Assembly (NCBI GenBank): GCA_030374765.1
Contig: JARGXX010000121.1
Coordinates: forward strand, 310,001 to 374,000
Direction of reading: 5' to 3'
Source of the DNA: Agarophyton chilense
Taxonomy: Eukaryota > Rhodophyta > Florideophyceae > Gracilariales > Gracilariaceae
DNA length: 64,000 nt
Below the pieces are notes generated by a model. It searched no databases. It was not told the DNA's origin and worked only from the letters and a program-made list of their open reading frames with translations. A program made the position numbers and the translations under genes. Shown in pieces: positions 42,260 to 54,216 of the stretch (position 1 is the first letter of the stretch; each line of letters begins with the position of its first letter).

Positions 42260-42634
42260 ATGAGCCAGTTCTCGAGCAAAAGAAAGGTGCAAAGCGGCAG
42301 TAAGACCTATGCAGAACGCAGTCGATACGTCGAGTCATCTTCAAGTACCCCGACCCGGAATAAAGACGAGCAATTAGGTGTTTTATTCGACCAGAACTCC
42401 AGACAACTTGCTCAATTTCTGGCAGCGAAAGAGAGGCCACGAGACCGTATGGCTCTTGGGTCTGCAGAAATGCACACCTTGCGATCTCTTGTGGATGGAA
42501 CAAAAAGACAGTTCGAAATGGAGCTGCAACAAGTACAGAAGCACCAGGGAGCTTATTCCCACGAATCCAAGCAGGACGAAACTGCGAAGATTCTAAAGTC
42601 TGCATCTGAGGAAAAGAAGCAGTCACAGAAGTGA
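42260..42634 (+). CDS. Hypothetical charged small protein, 124 aa
   Basis: The protein begins MSQFSSKRKVQSGSKTYAER and is rich in Ser, Lys, Gln and Glu. Residues 45-110 (ALGSAEMHTLRSLVDGTKRQ, FEMELQQVQKHQ) look helical and may form a coiled coil. No family is recognised. A 168-codon frame on the opposite strand is judged to be its shadow because it is rich in Cys, Trp and Phe runs without pattern. Confidence 0.4.
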   Translation: MSQFSSKRKVQSGSKTYAERSRYVESSSSTPTRNKDEQLGVLFDQNSRQLAQFLAAKERPRDRMALGSAEMHTLRSLVDGTKRQFEMELQQVQKHQGAYSHESKQDETAKILKSASEEKKQSQK

Positions 42635-44112
42635 ATCATCTAGAGTTCTTAGTTTCTGAAATCCTATGAGTGTACTCTGTATAGTTACAGAGGGGAAGGA
42701 CAAACTTCAGACGTCCACTTTCACTGCTAGAAATTTGTACGCCGTATAATCCTCAAATGTAAGCCATGAAAACAGAAATCCTCAGTCTAACACCTTGATG
42801 TAGGATTGTAAGAGAGAGAAAATGTCTTGCTGTTCCCTTCAGACGATCTCGCAGCGGGTTCTACTTCATCTTCTGGATTGGATTCATTCCACCCTTTTTT
42901 CAGTAGGTTCTGTCGTTTTGAAACGGTCGACAGACTCAGGCGCATCTCTTGGTAAGCTTCTGTGCAAGTCATCGTACGAAACAGGCGCTGTGAAGAGAAA
43001 AGAGAGACAGGTAAGATGGAGCATGTGAATCTGCAAAAAGTTTTGTGGCTCTGCACTGCAGGTCGATCGACTCCCAACTTTAAACTCCATGTTCATCTGA
43101 AACTAGTATCAATCAACGAGCGTTTCCTTTTAAATACTTGGATCAACACAAGCTCTATCACTTGCCTGTACGCTGGTTTGCTCAAGAAGTTTTGAAGGGT
43201 TCAGTACCTTAGTTCAAACCTTTCTGGACTTGAGCATTTCATGTCAGCTTGGCCCTGACTTCATTTGGGGAAGACAATTCTTGAAGATTCAACGCTCTGG
43301 AGACCAGCAACGTAACAACTGCCTCATGTCATTGTGTTATGGGTTGCCGACTTAAACTTTCTATTGCAAGTACGGAAGGCCCTTTTTTCCGGCGAAGAAA
43401 AGAGTATAAGTCTTAGTGTCAGACTAAGAGGTGCCGCGTCATGGCGGCCGTTTGGCTCCAAAGAGTCTAGATGAGTTCAGGTCAGCCATATCTTTGCTGG
43501 TAGATCCATAGAATTCATCAAGCTGTCTGTTTGCATTCCATCATGAACAGAATTCAGACAGTCCCAGCAAGGTTCTTAGCATGGGTTTCCGTCATTATTT
43601 GATGGAACTTAAATTATATCTCAGCCTAGCTTGTGTCTGAGGGGATACCAACCCCTTTAAGGACATAGTAAGCGTACAAGTGAGAATACTGGACCACGGA
43701 ACGATCACAAACATACTTCGTGGATGCATTTGGTTGAGCCTCAGCTGCTTTTCAGAGTAGGAAGGTCCCTTTTTTCTATGACAGCAGCATGTGATTATCA
43801 TTATCCCTGTGCTTCGCCCGTCCTCCCCGTTTTGCTCTTCGAAGGCACAAACTCTTTTACATATTCGGATTGCGCTGCTCCAATGAGGAAGCTGGCATTG
43901 TGGTGTTTTCTTTGGCACTGTTTATGGAAACGATGTTCTATACATAAGAGGCGGCTTCTTCGATCTTCACACCGGAAGAGAACGGCCTGTCTTCCTAAAC
44001 TCTCTTTGTTTCGGCTGCGCGCTAAGCTTGTTATGTTGGAAGCAACTTCGGAAGAACTCTTTGTTATTTTCTCCCACTTACGTCACACTATCCCACACGA
44101 TTCCCAGGCGTA
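42635..44112. other. No gene recognised
   Basis: Several short frames on both strands (for example 42787-43077 minus, 43724-44113 plus) show no motif. The stretch before 44113 is probably the 5' flank of the zinc-finger gene. Confidence 0.4.
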
Positions 44113-45235
44113 ATGAGCTCTCAACCGAAGCTGAACATAAAATGTCTTTTAAACCCGGTTGAGGACGACAGTCTTGTTTCTCCGGTTACACCTGCTACCG
44201 TGGACAATGAATCTGGTGCTAGGGGAAACGAGTTCGGGAACAAGCGCCGAGGCATTAGAGATCTGCAAGTTGGTGCCCTCATGAACGAAAAGGACGACGA
44301 AACTCTGGCACCTTACACCGTGGAGTACCAACCTTTTGTCAGAACAGAGCCATTGACTCCAGGTAAGCCCATGTTTCCGTCAATAATCTACCAGATGTCG
44401 GATTTTGTGATGGCATTTGGGGACCCATCAATGACAGGCACCCTGCCGTCACTTAAGTCGCTCGGGTTGCCGAATTGTATGCATCTAGCAGATCTCGATG
44501 AGGTTTCAAAAATGTTGTCAGAAAACACCCGCAGCCAGTCACTAACGCCAGCTCCAAAGGAAAATGAGATTGAGGCAAACGAAAACGATGGGAAAATTGC
44601 TTTGAAGGACGGCAAGAACAGGGTCAGAGAATAATCCCTGAAGGGATCGGATCCTCTACCTCGCAAACGCAGAAGAGCCAAACTTGATGTGCCCATTACG
44701 ACACAACCGGATGTAGAAAGCCTTGGTGAAACGCTCGGAGATAGGGAACAGCATCGAGACGGGGAAACCACTAAGAATGTAGCATCCGACTCTTCTGATA
44801 TGCAAGCATAAGAAGATGTCAAGAAACGGAGTCAGACTCCTTCGGCAAGATCAACCAAAAGGAATTCGGGCCCTGGAATCCCTAATGGTTCCAAAGTGTC
44901 TAACCCCGGGAAACACAGATGAGGTATTCCCAACGGCGATGGAAGGCGTAGACCATATGTTTGTCCAACCTGCCAAAGGCGATTTCTGCAGCAAAGCGGA
45001 ATTGTGAGTCACTATCGCGTTGTGCATTTGAAAGAAAAGCAATTCGAATGTACTCACAAATGTGGCCGCGGTTCGGCGCTTGAGGGGACGTCACCAGAAA
45101 TGTTAATGCAGTCCACAATAAACTCCGTAGTTTCAAGTGCCAAGTCTGTGGGGACGTCTTTGCTACGGCTTTTTTAGAAAGAACATCGTAACGAACCATT
45201 GTAAGAAGATGCACAACGACGTTTTTTGGCGTGAA
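44113..45235 (+). pseudogene. C2H2 zinc-finger protein, three fingers, decayed
   Basis: The frame starts MSSQPKLNIKCLLNPVEDDS and has a 170-codon hydrophilic N-terminal region, a basic PRKRRRAK cluster after a TAA at 44632, and further stops near 44810 (TAA) and 44921 (TGA). The first finger is intact: YVCPTCQRRFLQQSGIVSHY followed by RVVH. The second, FECTHKCGR, needs a frameshift to reach GDVTRNVNAVHN, and its first His reads Asn. The third, FKCQVCGDVFATAF, needs another shift at a run of T to reach NIVTNHCKKMH. Such proteins are nuclear DNA-binding factors. Stops and shifts make this a pseudogene. Confidence 0.75.
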
Positions 45236-45908
45236 CGAGGCCGATGATTACCTCCACGGTTGTGTACATAATTCTAATAATAAGCGGGATGAGGGAGACA
45301 AAGAAGAGGAGGATCGGAACTAGATCTCGTTACTGTATTGAGATACAGTACAGAGTATTGTAGAATTTAATTCATGCAGGCGCCCGTTCCAAGTACGAAC
45401 TTTCTACGCTCAAATAGCGTTGCTTTGTGCGCGCTTGGCGCGCACCCCGAGTCTATTTATAGCGCGCCTCTACCTCTTTGGGTTTTCGGGGGCGTGGAGC
45501 CGCCGTCGTACGCGCTGTTCAGTGATCACCGCCTCGCCGAGCGCGTTGCTTTTGCACTCGCGATCGTCGTGACTCTGTGCGTTGTGGCGGTTGCCCGTTT
45601 CGGCTCTCGCCTCAGTCGTGGCGTACTTTGGAATCGTACATCTTCGAAATCCCACGCTCTGTCGCCCGCTCGCCGTCCGCACCGTTGCGGGTGCTACGCA
45701 AGCGCACGCCGTCATTGCCACACGTAAACCATGTTCTTCCAGCCATTTGCGTCACATCTGCATGTTTGCTGTTTTGTTTTATTGGAAAACGCCTCTCATC
45801 TCCGCCGCCTACTCACGGTTTCTCTCCAGCCGCACCTTTCTATCATTTCATCCTCATCTACGCCATCTGTCATCAGTTCATCGTTATCACAGCCCCTTCG
45901 AAACATAA
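45236..45908. other. No gene recognised; GC-rich interval
   Basis: Overlapping frames on both strands (45374-45727 plus, 45470-45721 minus) are rich in Ala and Arg and lack motifs. A promoter region is plausible but unproven. Confidence 0.35.
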
Positions 45909-46835
45909 TCATAGCAGCAAGCTTCGCCTTTCGCGCTGGATGACGTATTTGGATCTCAGTTGTTGTCGGTGCCGTCTTCGACAAGTTTTTCGTCTGAGCG
46001 GTGTAACGTGGCTGTGCCGCTGGTGTTTCGAACCCTCATCAAGTACTTGCAAAATCCTGTGGCTGGCGGGCTGTTTGGTCGTGTCTAATCCGCAACGATT
46101 TTCAACCGTCGATACCACCCGTGACGTCAACTTCTCCGCAACAGCAATGGACTTAGGATGAAAACCAAGTTTTGCTATATCATTTCCTTTTTCGATGAGG
46201 AGCACAGTAGCTCCGTTGGGCTCATTGGTAATTGGCATGAGTAGATGATTGTATGTAACAAAGGCTTGTTTATGCATGTGAACTTCGTACATATAATATC
46301 CTTCTTTGGCTGAGAGAGTATCCTTTACATTTTGGTCTTCGGAAGAACCACTGCTCTCGTTGTCTTCCTCCTGTACCTGTTGCGCCCGCTTGTTTTGCTG
46401 TGTCTTACGTCTTGTGTAGCGCTCACTTCGCTTCGCCAACCGTTTCTCTCGAACTCCAGCCGACTCCAAAGTGCCTCTGTTTTGGTATCTTTTTCGCCTG
46501 CGGCTGTTTTCTAACATTCTGTTGTTCCCGCGTTGTCTTCACAATTTTTTCCGTAGTGCTCCACTGTAATGTGTTTTTGGTAGTCGTGCTACGTTTGGTT
46601 TGTCTTCCGATAGGAGATGGACGATTTCATCTCTTGCAGGATTTCCACTGGACGATGACTGACGGATGACAAGTTTTCGAGTATTTATTGGCACCAGTAC
46701 CTTTTTCAGGGGAAACGCTGTATCTACGGGCATTGATATTTCCCTAAAGGAATCGGACATGGTTTTGACAGAAGTGTAAAACAAGAAGTTAGAGGAACAA
46801 GTTGAAGATGAATAGGTCCTTGGTTCGTGCCGCAA
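45909..46835 (-). pseudogene. Unknown basic protein with one in-frame stop
   Basis: One frame runs from 46835 to 45909 with a single stop at 46539-46541. The first 98 codons contain AFPLKKVLVPINTRKLVIRQ. The next part is a very basic helix (ENSRRRKRYQNRG, RSERYTRRKTQQNKRAQQ) resembling a bZIP basic region without a clear zipper, then YYMYEVHMHKQAFVTYNHLL and a basic tail. I do not recognise the family. It lies downstream of the CACTA-like transposase on the same strand and could be its second gene or a host gene. Confidence 0.35.
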
Positions 46836-47560
46836 TTAATATGGGACACCATCCATGGCTTGTCACGAGATGCACAATTTCAAATCGAATGCTGGTCCAC
46901 AGATCGGGTTGAAACAAGAGTACACGTGTACAACAGTACATTGACTCGTGGTTTTACATGTTGCAACTCAAGATTATCAGGGTCCTGAGCCCGCATTTCT
47001 GAGTTCAGTGACACTAAGTGGAAAAGTATTTCCCATGTTCGGAACCCACGAAAGAAACATGCACCGCTACTGCTGCCGCTGCCGTTACTAGATCTTGTTC
47101 ACCCCTGGGTCATCGTTTTGCATTGACTGTTTGCTACATTCCTGTTGGGTTTCAACTGAAGAACATCAAAGTTTCTTTCTTTCGCTATCTTGTTCTTCAC
47201 TACCCTTGCGTCTCTCTCACCTTCATCACCGTTGTTTCAAATTGTTGAAGGCAGTTGGGAGGCAGTTAGATTTTCTTCATTAAAATTGGTTTATTCACAC
47301 GCAAGCAATGAAATACCTCAACCAAAAGGCCACTCGTTTCTTAACATGTGCTGGGAATTGATTCGAAAGCTATAGTTCTAGAATCGGATTTCGGTGCCTT
47401 CTGGTTCACTGTCGTAATTCTTTCGTTTTCATCTGTCTGGTACGATCGTTCGGTGTTTCTTATAATGTTATAATGACAAACACGAAATAGTGAATCTGAT
47501 GTGCTGGCAGTCGAAAACAAAGAAGAGGATTGAGCAGTGAGAACGAATGAACGTCGTCCA
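46836..47560. other. 3' flank of the CACTA-like transposase; no gene recognised
   Basis: A minus-strand 86-codon frame (47341-47601) overlaps the transposase end and has no motif. The element's terminal repeat was not located. Confidence 0.35.
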
Positions 47561-50500
47561 CTATAACCGCACGGCAAGGGCGCCCGGAATTTGGAGGTCA
47601 CCGCGGCTTATTCTCTTGTTTCTAACCTTGTCAACAAAATATCGCCTTCCGGATATGTCAAGTACTCCGACAAGGCGTTGAATACATTCACTTGTCTCAA
47701 TGGAAACCTCTGAACGCCTTCTATCCCTCGTGTACACAAGGTCTAGTTGTTCTTCTTGCACACACCCATACTGCCACTTGATCTGAAAAAGAGCTAACAT
47801 GAGCACTCGCTTCCCTTCTTGTCTATTAATTTCGATGCAGGCCTCGAATATCCGTTATACCTCACCATAGTACAGATCTCTCGTCTTTCGAAGTGATGTC
47901 GTATGGGATACTCCAGAATGAGAATCAGCATCGATCTGTGCTTCGTCAACCCTCAAAAACTCTCCCGCGATGCAATGCTTTTGACGCGCTCCACGTGTGG
48001 ACTTGCATCGTTTCGTGTACCACTCTTTGGTTTCAATGGAAAACTGTTGATTACTCTTGAAGATTGTGGCCCACTGGTACTGTTTGAGAGAAGTGATTCT
48101 ATAGCTTTGGACGCCATTGGAGACGTTCTGCCTCATGAACCTTGATTTCGAACTTCTTTTTTCTCCGCATACCTCGCTCTCGATTCCAGTTCCATGACAC
48201 TCGACGCCTGTACTGGTATAACGTGTACTTTTCCCTTCGCCTGATGATTCAGAGTCCCGATCACTTGTTTCGCTCGTGAGCCTCAGAGTTTTCTCTTCGA
48301 CGACTCGCAGAGCAAGTCCATTGTTCATAATCCGAAGGGCGAATAGTCTATGGTTCTTATGGAACAAGTGAGAGTATACATTTGTCTCGGAGGTCATTCG
48401 CCTTCCCATGTCCCCAAGACGTCGCTCGATAAGAAACTGAGATGTCGTTGGAAGAGGACCACACTGTTTCAAAAGGTCTGGAAGGTGCAATACTGCATGA
48501 GTTGTAGGTGTGAAGCGGTACGCATCTGAAGATTTTCTGTAGAACAAATCGACGAACCTTGCGTACAGCTCCTCCACAACATGCTTTAACTCTTAAAATT
48601 CACCATCCACGCACTGATATTGGAAGCATATTGATATCAGCTTCGACGTCAGCCTACATATAGTTAATATTTTTCCCTCAACTCCTTCACGATGCAAAAA
48701 TGGAACGAGGTACATTTCTAACTGACGTTTGAAGTCCTCGGCCTTATATCTTTCTATGTCACGGAGAGCCGACGGTGGCCTCCACCATGAAACAGGAATT
48801 CCTCCCGAACATCGATCCATGTTACTATCTATCTTGTGGAGTGTGTTCCTTGGTATACAGTAGCTCGGAGTCGTTTCCATCTTCTCATGGCGAGCGTGAA
48901 ATGCGCAGGGAAGCTTCAGCAAATGTTTACTCCAGCCCAAGAGTACCAGATGCATCACGTCGTATGGAAAAGAGTACTTGAAGTCCATCGAAAGCTTTCG
49001 AAAACAAGAATCGCGTTTGATGCCGGTTTTTCGTGCAATTTCCTTCATTTCAGCAGCAGCATCATCGCCGAATTGTTTGAGCTTGCCCCACGTGGAAATG
49101 ATATCGCGTTCGTGGCGAGCCGAGCCGCATTCGATGTTGATAATGTCCCCAACTTTGTAGACAATGTTACGCCCTCACCTCTTTTCCAACACAGCTTTCA
49201 CAAGGCCAGATGAAATATGAGGAACAACGTAAGAGCTGTTACACTCGGGTATGCACGTCTTTTGCTTGAGGCAGAATCTACAAAACACTGTACCGGTGTG
49301 TCCAACGTTCCCCAGCAGTTTTGATGCTGCAGGCCAGTCAGCCGTCAAGAAAAGTACGTGTGCTCGGACAAATCGGATACGGTTATCATGGCAGACAACC
49401 TGGACAACTTTCTGTAGCTGGCGAAATTCTTTCACAATTTCAGACATGAATGTGTCAAAGTACTGGGATACATGAGAGCCAGGTACAACGGCGAGGACGA
49501 GGGTGTTATTTGCTCTCGATCGTTTCTCTAGGCTGAAGTTCAATACTGTGCAAACGAGGGGCCAAGAAGATATTGGTTGCCCCTTTCTGGACTTTGCGCA
49601 CTCAAAACCATCTGTGGAGAATGTGAGAAACACATGTAGCACATCTGATTCTTCATCCCACTGCTGCATGCAACTGGAGAATTTTCTTTGAGACATATTA
49701 CCATGATGGAAATCTTGGTCCTCGGCAACATTTATTGATTCCATGCAAGCATCTTTGGCTCGCTTTCATCCTTCAACAAGTTCTTAAAACGAGTCACGAA
49801 CTCGGCATAGTGCCTTGATTGCAACTGTCGGTCTCAAGTACCAGAACTTTGCACTTCCAATTCCTTTGATAGTTTTTTCACAGGCAGGACATTTAACTGT
49901 GTTTCTCAGCCTGCCGGCGGAAGCAGTATGACCCTCCCTGCACATCTGCACACATGATTCCGTCGCGAGGGAATTGCGAACAGCGAACGAAAACATTGTA
50001 CGGTATGAAACCATGGTGTTGATTGGGGCAACAGTGAGAAGCTTTTCTAATGTTCTCTGAGATATACCTGACAGTTGAGCAGTATAGAGAAAGGCTCCAA
50101 GCCTTCTGAACTAATCAGCGCTTTGTACACCTGTATTCCTCGTTTCAAAACCAACAATGGCATCTGAGGGAAGGGAAAGTTGGGAAGCCTGATGGGTGTC
50201 AGAATCTTCGGCACTTCTGGACGTTTGGCCATCATCGGATTCATAGAAGCCAGAGCTCTGTCTGTCTATATCGAAAGCATACGCATCCAAAGGACTGATA
50301 GCGCCAGGTTGCAACAACGAAAGTTGCGCATCCTCATTTTCCGCATCCACGGGAAGAATATGGAAACTGTTTTGAGGATTCACGATGGGCACATGAAGGG
50401 GTGAATCCTCCTCTCTACCAAGATCAAATCCTCTCACATCGGAGCTCTCCTCCGTTTCGCTCAAATCTTTCTGCGTTTGAAGTGGAGAAATAGATTGCTC

Positions 50501-50695
50501 ATCATTCAGCAATTTCTGCTCAGGCTCGAGCTCCCATCTGCACCTTCTTTTTCTGCAAGGGGCTTGCTCGGGAAGCCTAGTATATTGTTCGGGGCTTTCT
50601 TGAGAGACGGGTGCTGGGGGTTCCCATCGTTTGCCACGCATTTGCCATCTCCCCTTACGCTTTCTAGATTGAAAGAAGGACGTGGACATGTTCAT
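47561..50695 (-). pseudogene. CACTA (En/Spm) Tnp2-like transposase
   Basis: A single reading frame of about 1040 codons runs from 50695 to 47561 with stops at 50111, 49784, 49175, 48593 and 47855; a local double shift lies near 49740-49790. The first 195 codons are hydrophilic. A Cys/His region follows (CVQMCREGH, VKCPACEKTI). The core includes HVFLTFSTDGFECAKSRKGQ, VPGSHVSQYFDTFMSEIVKE, LTADWPAASKLLGNVGHTGT with CRFCLKQKTC, and YSFPYDVMHLVLLGWSKHLL, which follow the Transposase_21/Tnp2 pattern (D-PA--K--G--H-------C--C; DxxH/MHL). The end has RLVGVLDISGRRYFVDKVRN, as in related fungal and algal proteins. The copy is inactive. Confidence 0.72.
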
Positions 50696-51332
50696 TCTGG
50701 AGCTGCAGAGAAGGATATTGTGAGAAGGAGGAACTCAGTATTGAACGATGATGCTAAAATGAGGTAGCCGCGTTATCATGGAGTTCAGAATTTAAATATT
50801 GATGGCTAACGCAGATCCGGCGTATAGTCCTAGCTCCCTCTACCTCTCCGGGCAGGTTCAAGGTCAAAGTTTATCAAATTTGTGGTTGAATATAGAAAGG
50901 GCATTTTGTGACCAACTTTTTGGCAAATGAAGAATGTTCACCCGAAAGCTTGCTGGCGCTTTCGTTTGAAGTCCGCTTGTTTTCTTTCGATGCGACTTTC
51001 ATATAAGTTCCCCCTCAAACATTTCTTCGAGCTTCACCTCCCGTGTCTTCTCTTTCAAGGCTCCATTTCATCTCTTGTGTCTCTTTCCCGTCGCTCCGGT
51101 CCACATCCAATTCCCCATCTCGTTCATTTCCGTTCCCGTGCACCGCGTACCGTATTCGTTCTTTCTACTTCTTCGAACGAAAGCGACGGCAGCGTACCAA
51201 CGTACGGTTAACGCATTGTAAGTACTGCCTAGTTCACGTTTACACTGATGAGAGTGCTTCATCTTCTGCTAACTTTCATGCATATATTTCGTTTGCTCTG
51301 CGTTTTCAATGACTTAGGGTTGTTCATGCATC
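50696..51332. other. Divergent interval between transposase and the 51.3-kb frame
   Basis: No gene is recognised. The plus-strand frames 50927-51211 and 51043-51312 conflict and are Ser/Phe-rich. It may serve as a shared promoter region. Confidence 0.35.
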
Positions 51333-52709
51333 ATGGGGTCTCGAGTTAATAACCCAGTCACTGCAGATTGCAATCAGTCGTCGATGCAGCAGGAAAGCAT
51401 CATCAACAGCCGGTCGGGGGGTCATATAGTTCTCCCAAACACTATCGGCATTCCAACAGCGGCCTATAAACGGAGAATTAAGGAATCAGATAGGCCTGGC
51501 GTTCCCACCGGCACCGTTCTGTCAGCGCGCTTAGTTTTTAACCGTCTGTACCGGGAGCAGATGAGATCTTCGGCTCCATCGAATGAAAACTATCCTTTGT
51601 ATGGAGAGATGGCAAACGCATTCAAGGACCTCATCAGGCAGTTTCTGTATCAGAGGATGTCATTAAGGCGCGGAGAAAGGAAATTCACTTCGGTGAAAAT
51701 CGAGTATGCCACTCAACTGACGCATCTCAAGCGGAAGATTGTGGATGCTTTTCCAGTTCTCGGAGCGACTCAGAACTTCTGGCTGGCGACGGAGTTTATC
51801 AAGGAATCCATGCAACGCGATAAGAAGGCTTTGATCGAAGCTTCGAAAAAGGCAGCCAGGAGACGTTTATTGTCCACTGATCTTGGCGGAATCCAGAACG
51901 ACTTGAGTGCACATGCACCTGAGTAGAACGGCCCCAATCCCGTTGTGTCTCCCGTTGTGTCTCCAGTTCTCTCTATGCATGTCCGGTCAGGGGAGCATGT
52001 GCAAGGTGGTGCGATGCGAATGAATGACAGGTCTGACGGTGGGAGATGCCGCCCTAGCCAAACTCATCGAGGAAACCAGACTCAACGTTCGCGTAAGCGC
52101 ACTGCAAGGGAAAATGACAGGTCTGCACAAGTTGGACATCTTCCAGATGACGATCAAGTACTTCAACGCCACGGCCACTCCGCCCTGCATTCAATTAGTA
52201 ACGCCGGTTCGTCTGCTAGGTGCTTTTCAAGAAACATTAAGGGCCATCCTCCGCAACTCGATCAACATAGTATTCACAATCAGAGCGGTGAGCCCTATCG
52301 CAACGAGCAGAACAGTAACCAGTTGCAGGCTGCTGTGACCAAGAGGGCCTCAAAAAACCCCTTCAACCAAATTTCCACATTGTCCAACAATTCTGGTGAA
52401 TTCGATTATGACAACAAAGACCAACATGATGAGTATCGCTCTCAAGCGCCACAAAAACAGCAGCGTCAGCGTAAGACAACACGGAAAGGAGTGAAGGGAA
52501 GGACATGCAGAAAAGGCATCTCCAACTCCAGGACCATGCAGAGGCTACATGAAAGCGAAACATCTGAAGATGATTCTGACTCAACTGTGCTTCACGGGGC
52601 AGAGGAAACTTGGGTTGCACGCCACAGAGAAGCACGTCAGAGCTCTCGTATTAGAAATTCGAAGGCAGCTGTTTCGCGATTCCGCGCCCCTCGCTCCATG
52701 AAGCCGTGA
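51333..52709 (+). pseudogene. Unknown basic protein, 459 codons, one in-frame TAG
   Basis: From ATG 51333 one frame runs to 52709 with a single stop at 51924-51926. The first part has a folded look: LSARLVFNRLYREQMRSSAP, YPLYGEMANAFKDLIRQFLY, TSVKIEYATQLTHLKRKIVD. The second part is low in hydrophobic residues, rich in Arg, Gln, Ser and Asn, with a basic KQQRQRKTTRKGVKGRTCRK stretch and an acidic SETSEDDSDS. Between 52024 and 52338 a different frame (IEETRLNVRVSALQGKMTGL, HKLDIFQMTIKYFN) also looks protein-like, so a frameshift may be involved. No family is recognised. Its place opposite the Tnp2-like gene suggests a possible second gene of that transposon. Confidence 0.4.
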
Positions 52710-53589
52710 GAGACTCTGTGATAGCCCTGTCGTGTTGCTAATGACATGTTTCCTATTGTAAGTACATTCGCCTTCATTGATTTATGCGGGCTCTGCTGGC
52801 TAACACCTCGAACTGCTCCAGGTCCCTAACCTTTTGCAAACGATATCATGTTCAAAATTACTCTATTGCGAAGCATATTCAACAAAACGTTTATTGTGCT
52901 ATCGCCAACCACGGAGTACGTACAGTGAGTTCCTCCCGTTTGCAACCATGATTAGAACTTCATACGACTCACCAGACTAACCAACTATCGTTCTTTTGAT
53001 TTCAATGTGTCAGGACTCCCGATTAACTTTGTGTTACCATGAAATTCGTATGTATCACCATAGATTGGGCGAACGGTACGATTTGAAATCTGAATGAGGC
53101 GGTTCTTGGTGTACGAAATGGTTGTAGTTGTTCATTTCTTGACTTTCACCAAGTGTGAGTTCTAGATGCGATACAGATTTGATCATACAAAGTAGTTTTT
53201 TCGTCTAAATAAGTGTAAGTGAGGGAAATTCCATCTTTGTATGGGAGAGCTTGGGGACTATCATCTTCATAAGAAGTAGGACTGGAGAATGCCCCTTTCG
53301 GTGGATTTTACGAGTAAACTATGTCCAGAACTAGAACCTAAATGGTGTGAAATATGTGTTGTATTGGAGAGTTAATGGACCTGATAAGGTCACAATTCGG
53401 TGTTCTATCTGTCCGAAACTGAAAGAAACAAGCGTCCATATCCAACAATCATTTGTCTTGATTGTGGAGAAGGGTTCTTTTTCGAACCAGATCGGAACTG
53501 AGAATGGACTTGGTTCGCCCAATTTTCCAGCCGTGTTTCGGCTCAATTTAGTCCTATTACGCTCTTTTTGCGTATGATCTCGAACTCAT
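52710..53589. other. No gene recognised
   Basis: Short frames on both strands near 53331-53577 have no motif. The stretch is moderately A/T-rich. Confidence 0.4.
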
Positions 53590-53792
53590 GAGGTACGCTG
53601 ACGTGTTCTACTTCTCGGCCATATTTGGTGCAGTGTTCGTCCTACAATAGTCGGCCATATTTTGGCATACGTTAAAAGGCATATTTCAGGCCATTTTTTG
53701 GCCTGTTTTTAGCCGGAAATTTTAAATAAAATTAAGGTCTAAGTACGGCCATATTACGGCCATATTCTGTCCACTCATGCTGCGCACTGGGG
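53590..53792 (-). repeat. Sequence X, copy 2, next to a truncated B-type LTR
   Basis: The stretch contains repeated GGCCATATT/GGCATA words. Its reverse complement starts CCCCAGTGCGCAG and resembles 37339-37540 in the first 70-80 bases, more loosely after that. Confidence 0.45.
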
Positions 53793-54216
53793 TCAGCGTA
53801 CGGGTCTCGACAGATGGTAGCGTGGTAGAGCGGGTCCTGAGGTTCGAATTTTGACGGTGGCACTCACAGAGTACTTGGTGCAATGGGCTGGCGTTTAGTT
53901 CGTATTCCTACAGGTTGGAGCTACGGATACAATTGCTTGAAGACCAAAGGGTGGAACTAATATACCAAAGTGGGTTATATAGTATCCTGACGGTGCCTAC
54001 AATACTCTAAGGAAGAAGCGTCACTCGAACCAAGTAAATAGGACTGGCGAGGCGCTGAGATCTCTCTGGCACTGTAATGCTAATCTATTACACTAATTAA
54101 AATAAATTAATGATCTACATGAGTCCACCTGAGGTCGACCCGTCCACGTGTCATCTGCAAGATCCTTCAGGACCCGGCAGCTCGCAGGGCTCAAACGTTA
54201 TCATCGCTCCTTCACA
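53793..54216 (-). repeat. B-type LTR, truncated at its 3' end
   Basis: On the minus strand it begins TGTGAAGGAGCGATGATAACG at 54216 and can be aligned with 19288-19733 up to GTACGCTGACC, about 20 bases short of the LTR end, where sequence X begins. It contains the tRNA-like block near 53815-53865 in decayed form. Its precise TG end interrupts the pol frame of element F. Confidence 0.8.

Noticed and set aside
42120-42626. 168-codon minus-strand frame
   Set aside because: It is opposite the more protein-like 124-residue frame on the plus strand and lacks recognisable segments.
45577-46161. 194-codon plus-strand frame
   Set aside because: It spans the end of a minus-strand frame with a clear basic helix, is rich in Cys/Trp/Ser without pattern, and conflicts with two other plus-strand frames.
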